A stretch of DNA of 44,938 nt from Amycolatopsis pithecellobii (GTDB lineage: Bacteria > Actinomycetota > Actinomycetes > Mycobacteriales > Pseudonocardiaceae): contig NZ_WMBA01000064.1 in NCBI RefSeq assembly GCF_009707865.1, forward strand, positions 1-44,938. The letters are read 5' to 3'. The translations under genes and the position numbers were made by a program. The first letter of the stretch is position 1, and every line of letters begins with the position of its first letter. Positions 18,173-27,365 of the stretch are shown here, piece after piece. A model generated the notes under the pieces. The model did no database searches and was not told the DNA's origin. It saw nothing but the letters and a program-made list of their open reading frames with translations.

Positions 18173-19270
18173 TCAGCCCTGCGGCATACGGCCGAGCAGC
18201 TGCCGTAAAACCTGGTCCGCGTCGGGAAGCCGAGCGAGTTCGGTTGCGACCGCCATGGCCGTGCGACGATAGTTTTCGTCATCGAGGGCCTTGCGCACGG
18301 CTTCGCCGGCGGTCGCCGGGTCCTCGATGGCGACCGCAAGCCCCAGACGTGCCATGCGCTCGGCATTCCACGGCTGATCGGCGAGGAACGGGCGGATCAC
18401 CAGTGGTTTGCCGGCCGCGAGCGCGGCCAGCACCGTGCCGCTCCCGCCGGCGCTGACCACCACGTCCGCTACCGGCAGCAACTGTGCGAGCGGGACGAAC
18501 CCGATCGCCCGCACGCGTTCGCGCACCGAATCCGGGACGTCGAGGTCGGCGACCGTCACGAGCACCGACGCCCCGGCCTCCGCGACCGAGGTCACCAGCG
18601 CCGCCAGCGCCTCCGGCTCGCGCACCGAAGTACCGAGTGTCACCAGCGCGACAGGGCCGGGCAGCTCCGGCAACTTCACGGATGGTCCACTGCTGTGCGG
18701 TTGCGGCCGGAGCGCGACCCGTCCGGGCGCATGGTCGCGTTCCGCCTCGTCGAGGAGCACGTCCGGGAATGGGTCGACCACCGCGAAGGGCACCGGCCTG
18801 ACCGCGCCGAACGAGGCATACCCGGTGAGCGCACGGTCCGCGACCGCCCCCAAGAGCTCCGCGGGGAGCGGGCCGCTGATGCGATGCTCGACCATCGGCA
18901 CCTCGAGGACCGCTGCGACCAACGGGCCGACCACATCGACCACGTCGTGGACCACCAGGTCCGGGGCGAACTCGCCGGAGACGCGGACGGCCTCGTCCCC
19001 GTAGCCCTCCATGCGGACTCCGCCGAACATCTCGATCGCGCCGAGACCCGGCTGGGCGCCGTCGTCCCCGCTGAGGCGCTGCGCGGTCTTGGCCATCGCC
19101 TCCTCGACCGACGGGCCCACCTCGAACACGTCGAACCCCGGGACCATCTCCGCTGCCCCGCGCCCCGACAGGAACGCGACGTCGTGCCCGGCCCGGCGCG
19201 CGGCGTCGGCCAAGGGCAGCAGGGGCAGGACGTGGCCCGACGCGGGCACGACACTGAACAGGATGCGCAC
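18173..19270 (-). CDS. GT1-family (UGT/macrolide-type) glycosyltransferase
   Basis: 365 residues, GT-B fold. The N-terminal acceptor domain starts with MRILFSVVPASGHVLPLLPLA; the C-terminal donor domain holds GFVPLAQLLPVADVVVSAGGSGT and PFLADQPWNAERM. Related enzymes glycosylate macrolides, glycopeptides or other small molecules with NDP-sugars. The donor-site motif normally reads HHGGAGT or similar; here it is SAGGSGT, so the diphosphate-contacting His is absent. No natural-product genes are near, so the acceptor is unknown. This gene interrupts the conserved DUF3043-cobT order and may be a lineage-specific insertion. Confidence 0.88.
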   Translation of the reverse strand: MRILFSVVPASGHVLPLLPLADAARRAGHDVAFLSGRGAAEMVPGFDVFEVGPSVEEAMAKTAQRLSGDDGAQPGLGAIEMFGGVRMEGYGDEAVRVSGEFAPDLVVHDVVDVVGPLVAAVLEVPMVEHRISGPLPAELLGAVADRALTGYASFGAVRPVPFAVVDPFPDVLLDEAERDHAPGRVALRPQPHSSGPSVKLPELPGPVALVTLGTSVREPEALAALVTSVAEAGASVLVTVADLDVPDSVRERVRAIGFVPLAQLLPVADVVVSAGGSGTVLAALAAGKPLVIRPFLADQPWNAERMARLGLAVAIEDPATAGEAVRKALDDENYRRTAMAVATELARLPDADQVLRQLLGRMPQG

Positions 19271-19386
19271 TCAAAGACTCCATTTCACGAGCTGATCGTC
19301 GCCATGATGGCCGCGTCAGGGACCACTTCGGGTGGATCGCCCCCACCCGGGTCCGTCAGAGCCTGGGTCCTACCCCATCGCGCACC

Positions 19387-20067
19387 CTAAGCCGAGAGGA
19401 CCTGCTCGGCGACGACCAGATCATGCGGGTAGGTCACCTTGAAGTTCCGCTCGTCGCCGCGCACCCAGTGCACCGGCAGGTTCGAGCACTGTTCCATGAC
19501 CGACGCGGTGTCCGTGCCCTCGAAACGCGTGCGCGCCGCCTCCTCGTAAGCGGCCAGCAAGGGCCCGGCGCGAAACGCTTGGGGTGTCTGCGCACGAACG
19601 ACCGTCCCGGACAACCGGGGGCCGTCCTCGGCGATGATGTCGTCGGCTTCGAGCCCGGGCAGCGCGCCCCCGTGTTCCCGCGCGGTCCGCAGTACCTCCG
19701 CGATGAGCGCGGGCGTGACCAGCGGGCGCGCGCCGTCGTGCAGTAACACCGTGTCGATCCCGCCGCCGCTGATACGTCCGGCGAGATGCCGCAGCGCGCG
19801 CAGCTCCGACTCTTGCCGGGTGCCGCCGCCGTGCACGACCTCGATCGGCACGCCCTGGTCAGCCACCACTTCGGCGACCAGTTCCGCGTCCTGCGGCCGG
19901 GTCACCAGCACCAGCACCCCGATCTCGGGCACCTTTGCGAAAGCCGACAGCGACCAGGACACGATCCGACGGCCCGCCAGCGGGAGATACACCTTGTTCA
20001 GGCTCGCGCCGACCCGGGTCCCGGAGCCGCTGGCCAGCACGACCCCGGCCGCAGAAGGTTCTGTCAC
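19387..20067 (-). CDS. ispD: IspD-family cytidylyltransferase
   Basis: 226 residues. It belongs to the IspD family, which couples CTP and MEP in the isoprenoid pathway. Visible motifs: a variant glycine-rich loop LASGSGTRVGASLNKVYLPLAG with the CTP-contacting Arg and Lys, LLHDGARPL, VRAQTPQAF and NFKVTYPHDL. The gene is not next to ispF, the usual actinobacterial partner, but divergent from cobT. It may therefore be a paralogue with another polyol-phosphate substrate. GTG 20067 lies 7 nt after TAGATT, suggesting a leaderless mRNA. Confidence 0.85.
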   Translation of the reverse strand: MTEPSAAGVVLASGSGTRVGASLNKVYLPLAGRRIVSWSLSAFAKVPEIGVLVLVTRPQDAELVAEVVADQGVPIEVVHGGGTRQESELRALRHLAGRISGGGIDTVLLHDGARPLVTPALIAEVLRTAREHGGALPGLEADDIIAEDGPRLSGTVVRAQTPQAFRAGPLLAAYEEAARTRFEGTDTASVMEQCSNLPVHWVRGDERNFKVTYPHDLVVAEQVLSA

Positions 20068-20074
20068 ATGGGGG

Positions 20075-20080
20075 AATCTA
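20075..20080 (-). promoter_or_regulatory. -10 box for leaderless ispD in an 18-bp divergent gap
   Basis: On the minus strand TAGATT ends 7 nt before GTG 20067. The whole gap between the ispD and cobT start codons is 18 bp (20068-20085), so the ispD -35 region must lie within the cobT coding start. Confidence 0.45.
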
Positions 20081-20085
20081 GCTCC

Positions 20086-21126
20086 GTGACCCGACCCGAG
20101 TTCACCGATATCCCCCAGCCTGACGAGCTCGCCCGCGCCGAGGCACGGCGGCGGCACGCGACGCTGATCAAGCCCGCCGGTTCCCTCGGCAGGCTCGAGG
20201 AGCTGGGTGCGTGGATCGCGGCCTGCCAGGGTGCCTGCCCGCCGCGCCCGTTCAAGCGGCCGCGTGTGGTGATCTTCGCCGGGGATCATGGGGTCGCGGC
20301 CAAGGGTGTTTCGGCGTATCCCGCCGGGGCCACGGCGCAACTGGTCGACGCGCTGCTCAAGGGTGACGGCGCGCCTAACGCGCTCGCCGGCGTTGCGGGA
20401 GTCGGCGTCCGGGTCGTCGACCTGGCCGTCGACGCCGAAACACCAGTGCAGGAATTCAAGGTACGAAAGGGTTCCGGCTCGATCGACACCGAGGACGCGC
20501 TCACCGAAGCCGAAGTCGAGGCGGCGCTGCGGGCCGGGGTGGCGATCGCCGACGCGGAGATCGACGCCGGTGCGGATCTGCTCGCCGCGGGCGACGTGGG
20601 GGCCGGGGTGAGCACGCCGGCGTCGGTGCTGGTCGCGGCGTTGACCGGGAGCGAGCCGGTGGCGGTCGTCGGCCGCGGCTCCGGGATCGACGACGACGCG
20701 TGGATGCGCAAGGCCGCTGCGATCCGCGACGCGCTGCGGCGGGCGCGCGCGGTGCTGGTGGACCCGATCGCGTTGCTGCGCACCGCCGCGGGTGCGGACC
20801 TCACCGCGATGACAGGGTTCCTCGCACAAGCCGCGATCCGCCGCACGCCGGTACTGCTCGACGGCCTCGCCTCCGCGGCGGCCGCGCTCGTCGCGGAGGA
20901 ACTGGCGCCGAACGCACGGTCGTGGTGGGTCGCGTCGCATCGCTGCGCGGAACCGGCGCACACGCTGGCGCTCGACCATCTGGACGCGAAACCCTTGCTG
21001 GACTTGGACATCCGCCTCGGCGCCGGCGCGGGGGCGCTCGCCGCCATGCCGCTGCTGGCGATGGCCGCCCGGTTGCTCACCGACGTCGCCACGTATGAAG
21101 ACGCGGGCATCACCCCGCCGCGTTGA
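20086..21126 (+). CDS. cobT: CobT-like nicotinate-nucleotide:dimethylbenzimidazole phosphoribosyltransferase
   Basis: 346 residues. The family stretches LIKPAGSLGRLEELGAW, VVIFAGDHGVAAKGVSAYP, AAGDVGAGVSTPAS, and SHRCAEPAHTLAL are present. It makes alpha-ribazole phosphate for the lower ligand of cobalamin. Near the C-terminus the usual RLGEGSGA-type motif, containing the proposed catalytic Glu (E317 in Salmonella), reads RLGAGAGA here, so that Glu appears replaced by Ala. cobS, which follows cobT in M. tuberculosis, is absent. GTG 20086 has no obvious RBS. Family membership is firm; catalytic competence is uncertain. Confidence 0.9.
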   Translation: MTRPEFTDIPQPDELARAEARRRHATLIKPAGSLGRLEELGAWIAACQGACPPRPFKRPRVVIFAGDHGVAAKGVSAYPAGATAQLVDALLKGDGAPNALAGVAGVGVRVVDLAVDAETPVQEFKVRKGSGSIDTEDALTEAEVEAALRAGVAIADAEIDAGADLLAAGDVGAGVSTPASVLVAALTGSEPVAVVGRGSGIDDDAWMRKAAAIRDALRRARAVLVDPIALLRTAAGADLTAMTGFLAQAAIRRTPVLLDGLASAAAALVAEELAPNARSWWVASHRCAEPAHTLALDHLDAKPLLDLDIRLGAGAGALAAMPLLAMAARLLTDVATYEDAGITPPR

Positions 21127-21132
21127 CGGAAA

Positions 21133-21160
21133 GGCCGCCGTCACCGAAGCGACGGCGGCC
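21133..21160. terminator. Terminator between cobT and ilvE
   Basis: Perfect 10-bp stem GGCCGCCGTC (21133-21142) and GACGGCGGCC (21151-21160) with an 8-nt loop, between convergent cobT and ilvE stops. Confidence 0.8.
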
Positions 21161-21168
21161 TGCCCGGC

Positions 21169-22272
21169 TCAGGACAGCGGGCTCATCCAGCCGTGCGGGT
21201 CGGGACGGGTGCCCTCCTGGATGCCGATGAGCTCGCCGCGCAGCTTCATCGTCAGCTCGCCCGGCTCACCGCCGTTCACCAGGAACTCGCCGCTCGCGTG
21301 CTTGACGCGGCCGACCGGGGTGATGACCGCCGCGGTGCCGCACGCGAACACCTCGGTCAGCTCACCGGAAGCAGCGTCCTTTTCCCATTCCTCGGTGGAG
21401 ATCCGCCGTTCCTCGACCTGGTGGCCGAAGTCCTCCGCCAACCGCAGCAAGGAACTGCGCGTCACGCCGGGCAGCAGCGAACCGCTCAGCTCGGGCGTGA
21501 CGATCCGGGCGTTCGCGCCGGAGCCGTAGACGAAGAACAGGTTCATGCCACCCATTTCCTCGACCCAGCGCCGCTCGACGGCGTCGAGCCAGACCACCTG
21601 GTCACAGCCCTGCTCGACGGCCTGCGCCTGGGCGAGGAACGACGCCGCATAGTTGCCGGCGCACTTGGCCTCGCCGGTGCCGCCGGGCGCCGCCCGCACG
21701 TACTCGGTGCTCAGCCACACGCTCACCGGCTTGATGCCACCGGTGAAGTAGGAGCCGGCCGGCGAACCGATCAGCGTGTACAGGTAGTCCGCGGCCGGCG
21801 AGTTCACGCCGAGCCCGATCGAGGTGGAGATCATGAACGGGCGCAGGTACAGCGTGTCACCCGGCGTTGTGGGCACCCAGCGCGAATCAGCGGCGATGAG
21901 CTCCCGCAGCGAACCGAGGAACAGCTCGTCCGGCAGCTCCGGCATCGCCAGCCGGCGCGCGGAGTTGCGGAACCGGGCCGCGTTGGCTTCCGGCCGGAAG
22001 GCCGCGATCGAACCGTCGGGCTGGCGGTATGCCTTGAGCCCTTCGAAGATCGCCTGGCCGTAGTGCAGCACCGAGGTGGCCGGGTCCAGGGTGACCGGCT
22101 CGTACGGGCGAAGGCCCGCGTCGTGCCAGCCCCGCTCGGTATCCCAGCGCACGGTGACCATGTGATCGGTGAAGTAACGACCGAAGCCCGGGGCCGCGAG
22201 TACCTCGGCTACCTGCTCATCGGAAGCAGGAGCCGGGTTCAGGGTTCGCGTGAAGGGCACAGTCGTAGTCAT
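21169..22272 (-). CDS. ilvE: Branched-chain amino acid aminotransferase
   Basis: 367 residues, class IV PLP fold. Family stretches: [15 protein letters not shown] near the N-terminus, RPFMI, and [17 protein letters not shown] containing the PLP lysine; [12 protein letters not shown] follows. It interconverts leucine, isoleucine and valine with their 2-keto acids. M. tuberculosis Rv2210c occupies the same neighbourhood. ATG 22272 lies after ATAAGAGATAT sequence without a strong RBS. Complete and unremarkable. Confidence 0.96.
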   Translation of the reverse strand: MTTTVPFTRTLNPAPASDEQVAEVLAAPGFGRYFTDHMVTVRWDTERGWHDAGLRPYEPVTLDPATSVLHYGQAIFEGLKAYRQPDGSIAAFRPEANAARFRNSARRLAMPELPDELFLGSLRELIAADSRWVPTTPGDTLYLRPFMISTSIGLGVNSPAADYLYTLIGSPAGSYFTGGIKPVSVWLSTEYVRAAPGGTGEAKCAGNYAASFLAQAQAVEQGCDQVVWLDAVERRWVEEMGGMNLFFVYGSGANARIVTPELSGSLLPGVTRSSLLRLAEDFGHQVEERRISTEEWEKDAASGELTEVFACGTAAVITPVGRVKHASGEFLVNGGEPGELTMKLRGELIGIQEGTRPDPHGWMSPLS

Positions 22273-22391
22273 GCCGCACAGAATATCTCTTAGTTGGACG
22301 TCCGAGAATTCCCGCTTCCTTCGGGCCTCGTTTCACCACGCAGACGGCTTGCACCGCCACCCGCACCGGCTGGAAGACGCATTCCGGCCAG

Positions 22392-22397
22392 TATCAT
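22392..22397 (+). promoter_or_regulatory. -10 box for leaderless small membrane protein
   Basis: TATCAT ends 7 nt before GTG 22405, with no Shine-Dalgarno between; it fixes the start far downstream of the open frame's first codon. Confidence 0.5.
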
Positions 22398-22404
22398 CGG
22401 CAGC

Positions 22405-22689
22405 GTGACCGAAAACAGCGTCTCCGCGGGTACGGGCTCGGACATCCGTACCCTGGCCGCCGCCGCACTGCTCACCTATGCCGGTGGCGTGCTGCTGCTG
22501 GTCGGCTACCTGCTGCTGTCCGTCTTCGGCGCGATCCTCGCGGTGGTCGGCGGGGTTTTCGGGGTCATCTGGTGGCGCAAGTCCCATGGCGACCGGGTCT
22601 TCCCCCGTGACCTCTCCGTCAAGTCGCTGCTCATCCTGGTCGGCGTCGGCGCGGTCCTCACCGTGCTGGCGATGGCGCTGGCCGCCTGA
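22405..22689 (+). CDS. Small two- to three-helix membrane protein
   Basis: 94 residues. After a short polar N-terminus (TENSVSAGTGSD) there are hydrophobic segments AAALLTYAGGVLLLVGYLLLS and VFGAILAVVGGVFGVIWW, a basic loop (RKSHGDRVFPRDLS) and a last helix LLILVGVGAVLTVLAMAL. No enzyme motif is visible. It is divergent from ilvE and its 3' end overlaps the opposing membrane-protein gene by 32 nt. Function unknown. The start is set by the TATCAT box; the open frame extends upstream to 22294 without support. Confidence 0.68.
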   Translation: MTENSVSAGTGSDIRTLAAAALLTYAGGVLLLVGYLLLSVFGAILAVVGGVFGVIWWRKSHGDRVFPRDLSVKSLLILVGVGAVLTVLAMALAA

Positions 22690-23632
22690 GCAGCACGCCC
22701 ACCGCGATCGCGGCGACGGCGATCAGCAGGTCCACCGGCGGGAGCCAGGCCAGCAAGGTGATCGCGAGCGCCGCACTCAGCACCGAACGCACATCCCGCC
22801 GCCGGGCGGACAGCGTGAGCAGGCTGCGCACCAGCACTTCGGCCACCGCCAGCGTGGCCGCGACGAGGACCGCCTGCCGGGGTTCGAGCAGTGCCGCTCC
22901 CGCGGCGGCCAGTAGTCCACACACGACAGACCCCACAGGCCGAGGCAGGTCACCCCGCGCCTCGGTCAGCGCACCCAACGCCGCCGGCACCGCCGCGATC
23001 ACCACGACACCGGCGAGCAGCGGTTCGATCGCCTGCCCGTCGACGGCGGCCAGCAAATCACGCAGCGGCGCGTCGGACAGTCCCAACCGGACCGGACCCA
23101 GTTGGTACAGCGCCACCGCGCACACCGCCGCCCCGGCCATGACGCCACCCACGGTCCAGCGCACGGGCCGGCCGAGCAGCGGGACCAGCACCGCCGCGGC
23201 CGCGAACAACCCCGTGACAGCGGGCCCCTGCCCCGCCCCGCGCTCGGGTGCGATCGCCAGGCACAACGCGATCACCCCGGCCGCCGCGAGGAGCAGGATC
23301 CCCAGAATCCAGCCACGCACGAACCGCGGCAGGACCAACCCGAAGGCGTCCACCATTGTCACCACCACGACGACCCCGACCGCCACCGGCACGCGGTACT
23401 GCGGCACCAGGTAGACCCCCACAGCCGAGGCGAACACCGGTACCAAACCCAGTCGTGCCACCAGCCGCGCGCCGTCAGCGAGCGGGGCGACCCGTGACGG
23501 CAGTTCGGCGCGCGGCGCCAGGAGCACGAGCACACCGGCGAGTCCCACCGCGGCCGGCAGCCACCAGCCGCCCGCGGCCGCGCCCACGGCGAGCGCAATC
23601 CCCAGCCCGGCACCGAGCCGCACCGCTGCCAC
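22658..23632 (-). CDS. Polytopic integral membrane protein of unknown function
   Basis: 324 residues, nearly all hydrophobic, with about nine or ten membrane helices separated by short loops. There is no transporter signature or catalytic motif that I recognise. GTG 23632 has only a weak GAAAGG nearby; another GTG three codons downstream is possible. It sits divergent to pepA with 77 nt between starts, and its last codons overlap the small membrane-protein gene on the other strand. In M. tuberculosis this neighbourhood also has an uncharacterised membrane protein (Rv2209), but I cannot show homology. Confidence 0.72.
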   Translation of the reverse strand: MAAVRLGAGLGIALAVGAAAGGWWLPAAVGLAGVLVLLAPRAELPSRVAPLADGARLVARLGLVPVFASAVGVYLVPQYRVPVAVGVVVVVTMVDAFGLVLPRFVRGWILGILLLAAAGVIALCLAIAPERGAGQGPAVTGLFAAAAVLVPLLGRPVRWTVGGVMAGAAVCAVALYQLGPVRLGLSDAPLRDLLAAVDGQAIEPLLAGVVVIAAVPAALGALTEARGDLPRPVGSVVCGLLAAAGAALLEPRQAVLVAATLAVAEVLVRSLLTLSARRRDVRSVLSAALAITLLAWLPPVDLLIAVAAIAVGVLLRRPAPSPAR

Positions 23633-23709
23633 CTGCCTTTCTCCGCATCCGGTTCATTCATTAGCATGGCAAAACATCCACATCATCCGATGCGCGCGAG
23701 GAGCCATAA

Positions 23710-25215
23710 GTGACCGTGCCGAAGTTTGCCCTGTACGAAAACACCGAGACCGCGCTGGGCAAGAGCCGGGCCGAGGCGGTTGTGATCGGCACGCTCCAGG
23801 GTGAGAAGGCAGCCGTCCTCGCGCCCGGCACCGAGGCGATCGACGCCGCGTTCGACGGCAAGCTCGCCGGGGTGCTGGCCACGCTCGGCGCGACCGGCAA
23901 GGCCGAGGAGATCGTGAAGCTGCCGACACTGGGCAAGCTGAACGCCGACATCGTCTACGCGGTCGGCCTCGGCAAGGCCGGTGAGGACGGTGCGGTCACC
24001 CCGGAGCAGGTCCGCCGGGCGAGTGGCGCGGTGGCCCGGTCGCTGGCCGGTACTACTCGCGCACTGTTCCTTCCATCCATTGTGGACCTTCGGGCCGCGG
24101 TGGAGGGTGTCGCGCTCGGCGCCTACAAGTTCACCGAGTACAAGTCCGACCGCGGTGACGCGCCGGTGTCCACAGTGGACTTCGTGCAGCCCGCCGACGG
24201 AACTTCCCGTGCGCACAAGGCAACCCTCAAGGCGGCGACCGCGGTTGCGGAGTCCGTCATCATCGCGCGCGACCTGATCAACACCCCGCCGAACGACCTG
24301 TTCCCGGCCTCATTCGCGGAGCGGGCCAGGAAACTGGCCGAGGACAACGACCTCGAGTTCGAGGTCCTCGACGAGAAAGCGTTGAAGCGCAAGGGTTTCG
24401 GCGGCATCCTCGGCGTCGGCGGCGGTTCCTCCCGGCCGCCGCGGCTGGTGCGCGTGACCTACCGGGGACCGAAGGCCGGCAAGAAGATCGCGCTCGTCGG
24501 CAAGGGCATCACGTTCGACTCGGGCGGTATTTCGATCAAGCCCGCCGCGAACATGGACAACATGACCTCGGACATGTCGGGCGCCGCCGCGGTGCTCGCG
24601 TCGGTGGTGCTGGCCGCGAAACTCAAGTACCCGCTCGAAGTGACCGCCAACATCCCGCTCGCGGAGAACCTGCCCTCGGCCACCTCGTACCGGCCCGGTG
24701 ACGTGCTGAACATGTACGGCGGCAAGACCGTCGAGGTGCTCAACACCGACGCCGAGGGCCGCCTCGTGCTCGCCGACGCGATCGTGCGCGCCGCCGAGGA
24801 CGACCCCGACTACCTCATCGAAACCTCGACGCTGACCGGCGCGCAGGTGGTCGCGCTCGGCACCCGCACCGCCGGGATCATGGGGTCGGACGAGTTCCGT
24901 GACCGGGTCGCCACTCTGGCGCAGGCGATCGGTGAGGGCGGCTGGCCGATGCCGCTGCCCGCGGAACTGCGCGGTGATCTCGACTCGCGGCTCGCGGATC
25001 TGGCGAACGTCACGGGGCACCGCTGGGGCGGCATGCTCGCGGCGGGGATCTTCCTGCGTGAGTTCGTCGCCGAGGGCTTGCCGTGGGTGCACATCGACAT
25101 CGCGGGCCCGGCGTACAACACGGGCGGGCCGTGGGGTTACACGAGCAAGGGCGGTACCGGGGTCCCGGTCCGCACCATCGCTGCCGTCTTGGCGGACATC
25201 GCCGAAAACGGCTGA
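23710..25215 (+). CDS. pepA: Leucyl aminopeptidase (M17)
   Basis: 501 residues. The C-terminal M17 domain has the metal site [22 protein letters not shown] and the signature [13 protein letters not shown]; the N-terminal macrodomain-like half (1-160) is intact. It removes N-terminal residues from peptides, using two metal ions as a hexamer in the cytoplasm. GTG 23710 follows GAGGAG by 6 nt. TAGCAT near 23661 is a possible -10. Rv2213 is the M. tuberculosis counterpart. It is followed by a periodic repeat array. Confidence 0.97.
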   Translation: MTVPKFALYENTETALGKSRAEAVVIGTLQGEKAAVLAPGTEAIDAAFDGKLAGVLATLGATGKAEEIVKLPTLGKLNADIVYAVGLGKAGEDGAVTPEQVRRASGAVARSLAGTTRALFLPSIVDLRAAVEGVALGAYKFTEYKSDRGDAPVSTVDFVQPADGTSRAHKATLKAATAVAESVIIARDLINTPPNDLFPASFAERARKLAEDNDLEFEVLDEKALKRKGFGGILGVGGGSSRPPRLVRVTYRGPKAGKKIALVGKGITFDSGGISIKPAANMDNMTSDMSGAAAVLASVVLAAKLKYPLEVTANIPLAENLPSATSYRPGDVLNMYGGKTVEVLNTDAEGRLVLADAIVRAAEDDPDYLIETSTLTGAQVVALGTRTAGIMGSDEFRDRVATLAQAIGEGGWPMPLPAELRGDLDSRLADLANVTGHRWGGMLAAGIFLREFVAEGLPWVHIDIAGPAYNTGGPWGYTSKGGTGVPVRTIAAVLADIAENG

Positions 25216-25229
25216 CCCCCGCCTTCCGC

Positions 25230-25419
25230 GAGTTGCACGTTCCGTGCGCGCGAGTCGTGCGTTGCACGCGGCCGAGTTGTGCGTTCGGCGCGACGGGAAC
25301 GCGCAACTCGCGCCACGGGAACCTGCGACTCGCCCAACCGGAACGCGCAACTCGCCCAACCGGAACGCGCAACTCGCGCGGCGGGAACGCGCAACTCGCG
25401 CGCATGCAACGTGCGACTC
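25230..25419. repeat. Nine-unit array with exact 22-nt pitch and an orientation switch
   Basis: Fourteen-nt units start at 25230, 25252 and 25274 (consensus GAGTTGTGCGTTCC, top strand) and then, as the reverse complement (GGAACGCGCAACTC), at 25296, 25318, 25340, 25362, 25384 and 25406. Every start is 22 nt from the last, including across the switch. Units differ by a few bases; spacers of 8 nt are rich in CG. The array fills the gap between convergent pepA and the small gene at 25425. The opposed orientations could fold into a long hairpin. No coding sense is apparent. Confidence 0.9.
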
Positions 25420-25424
25420 GCGAG

Positions 25425-25748
25425 TTAGGCTTGGGATCGTTTTTGGCGCTGGGTGTATTCGCGCATTCGGTTGGGGTAACCGACCTTCGCCACCTCGTAC
25501 ACCGGGATCCCGCGCTTGCGGCCGAAGTTCTGCGCCGCATCGAGACTGCCGATCCGGCGGCGGGTCCACTCGCCGTCGTGTGCGATCAGGACCACCGTGG
25601 TTTCGGTCACGGTCGTGCGAGGTTCCACATAGGCCTCGACCCCGTGCCGCGCCGCGGCCCAGGCATCGAGGTGCCGCGTGTCACGCTCACTGGCCCCGCG
25701 CAACGTGCCTGCCCTGCGTTTCCGGCGCAGCGAGTCGAACAGGCCCAC
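25425..25748 (-). CDS. Small conserved basic protein of unknown function
   Basis: 107 residues, soluble and basic (MGLFDSLRRKRRAGTLRG at the start, YTQRQKRSQA at the end). The middle TTVTETTVVLIAHDGEWTRRRIGS and FGRKRGIPVYEVAKVGYPNRMREY look like a small beta-rich fold with an Arg-rich face. GTG 25748 is preceded by GAGAGGGG, a weak ribosome site. Its 3' end touches the 22-nt repeat array. It is divergent from lpd with 187 nt between. I do not recognise the family. Confidence 0.68.
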   Translation of the reverse strand: MGLFDSLRRKRRAGTLRGASERDTRHLDAWAAARHGVEAYVEPRTTVTETTVVLIAHDGEWTRRRIGSLDAAQNFGRKRGIPVYEVAKVGYPNRMREYTQRQKRSQA

Positions 25749-25935
25749 CGCCGACCACCCCTCTCCGCGTTCTCACCAGTCATTATCCCGGCTCGGGAGA
25801 ATGCGCCGAGTAACACACCCGGCTACCTCGCAACTGGGAAGTCCGTAGTGACAAGATGATGAGGGTTCGGACGTAATACGACGTTGAACCCATGCGGAAC
25901 GAGCATCGCCGACGAGCTCTTCGAGGAGAAGTCAA

Positions 25936-27309
25936 GTGACCGACGCTGGCGCCGACCTGGTGATCCTTGGTGGCGGATCAGGCGGCTACGCCGCGGCCTT
26001 CCGGGCCGCCGAGCTGGGCCTGTCCGTGACACTGATCGAGAAGGACAAGCTGGGCGGGACATGCCTGCATCGCGGCTGCATCCCGACGAAAGCCCTGCTG
26101 CACGCCGCGGAGGTCGCCGACTCGGCGCGTGACGGCGAGCAGTTCGGGGTGAAGACGGTCCTCGAGGGCATCGACATCGCGGGCGTCAACAAGTACAAGG
26201 ACCAGATCATCGCGCGGCTCTACAAAGGACTGCAGGGTCTCGCCGCGGCGCACAAGGTCAACCTGGTCGAGGGCACCGGTACCTACGTCGGTGGCACCAC
26301 CGTCGAGGTCGACGGCCGCCGCCACACCGGCAAGAACCTGCTGCTGGCCACCGGCTCGTACTCGAGGACGCTGCCCGGGCTGGAGCTGGGCGGGCGGATC
26401 ATCGCGAGCGAGGACGCGCTGTCGCTGGACTACATCCCGGAGAAGGTCGTCGTGCTCGGCGGCGGCGTGATCGGGGTCGAGTTCGCCAGCGTGTGGGCCT
26501 CCTTCGGGGTGGACGTGACGATCGTCGAAGCGCTGCCGCGCCTGGTCCCGAACGAGGACGAGTTCGCGTCCAAGCAGCTGGAACGCGCCTTCCGCCGTCG
26601 CAAGATCGCCTTCAAGACCGGCGTGAAGTTCACCGGCGCCAAGCAGGACGACAAGGGCGTGAGCGTTTCGCTCGAATCGGGCGAGACCATCGACGCGGAC
26701 CTGCTGCTGGTCGCCGTCGGCCGCGGCCCGAACACCGCGGGCCACGGCTACGAGGAGGCCGGGGTCAAGCTGGAGCGCGGGTTCGTGCTCACCGACGACC
26801 GGCTGCGCACCAACATCCCGAACGTCTACGCCGTCGGCGACATCGTGCCCGGCCTGCAGCTGGCGCACCGCGGTTTCGCCCAGGGCATCTTCGTCGCCGA
26901 GGAGATCGCGGGCCTGTCCCCGCGCCCGGTCGACGAAGCGGGCATCCCGCGCGTCACCTACTCGCACCCGGAGGTCGCCTCGGTGGGGCTGACCGAGGCG
27001 GCGGCGAAGGACAAGTACGGCGCTGGGGTCACCACGTTCACCTACGACCTCGCCGGCAACGGCAAGAGCCAGATCCTCAAGACGTCCGGCGCGGTGAAGC
27101 TGGTCAAGGCACCGGAGGGGCCGGTCGTCGGCCTGCATCTGGTGGGCGACCGTGTCGGTGAGCTCATCGGCGAGGCCCAGCTGATCTACAACTGGGAGGC
27201 GTTCCCGGAGGATGTGGCGCCGCTGATCCACGCCCACCCGACCCAGACCGAGGCTCTCGGCGAAGCACACCTTGCCCTGGCGGGCAAGCCCCTGCACGTG
27301 CACAGCTGA
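25936..27309 (+). CDS. lpdA: Dihydrolipoyl dehydrogenase (E3)
   Basis: 457 residues. FAD-binding [13 protein letters not shown] at the N-terminus, redox disulfide in [16 protein letters not shown]-binding [13 protein letters not shown] near residue 180, and the C-terminal dimer-interface [13 protein letters not shown] with the catalytic His-Glu pair. It reoxidises dihydrolipoyl groups of 2-oxoacid dehydrogenase complexes, consistent with the E2 gene 56 nt downstream. GTG 25936 follows CGAGGAGAAG. All key residues are present. Confidence 0.97.
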   Translation: MTDAGADLVILGGGSGGYAAAFRAAELGLSVTLIEKDKLGGTCLHRGCIPTKALLHAAEVADSARDGEQFGVKTVLEGIDIAGVNKYKDQIIARLYKGLQGLAAAHKVNLVEGTGTYVGGTTVEVDGRRHTGKNLLLATGSYSRTLPGLELGGRIIASEDALSLDYIPEKVVVLGGGVIGVEFASVWASFGVDVTIVEALPRLVPNEDEFASKQLERAFRRRKIAFKTGVKFTGAKQDDKGVSVSLESGETIDADLLLVAVGRGPNTAGHGYEEAGVKLERGFVLTDDRLRTNIPNVYAVGDIVPGLQLAHRGFAQGIFVAEEIAGLSPRPVDEAGIPRVTYSHPEVASVGLTEAAAKDKYGAGVTTFTYDLAGNGKSQILKTSGAVKLVKAPEGPVVGLHLVGDRVGELIGEAQLIYNWEAFPEDVAPLIHAHPTQTEALGEAHLALAGKPLHVHS

Positions 27310-27365
27310 CGTACCTCCACCAGACCAGACCACGGAAACAAAGACGTAAAGGGAGTCAGCGAACG

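Noticed and set aside
19387..21144. IspD as a 585-residue fusion
   Set aside because: The N-terminal 359 residues are antisense to cobT; GTG 20067 with its -10 box gives a normal IspD length.
25230..25419. CRISPR array
   Set aside because: Units are 14 nt, degenerate and reversed part-way; the 8-nt gaps are too short for spacers and no cas gene is near.
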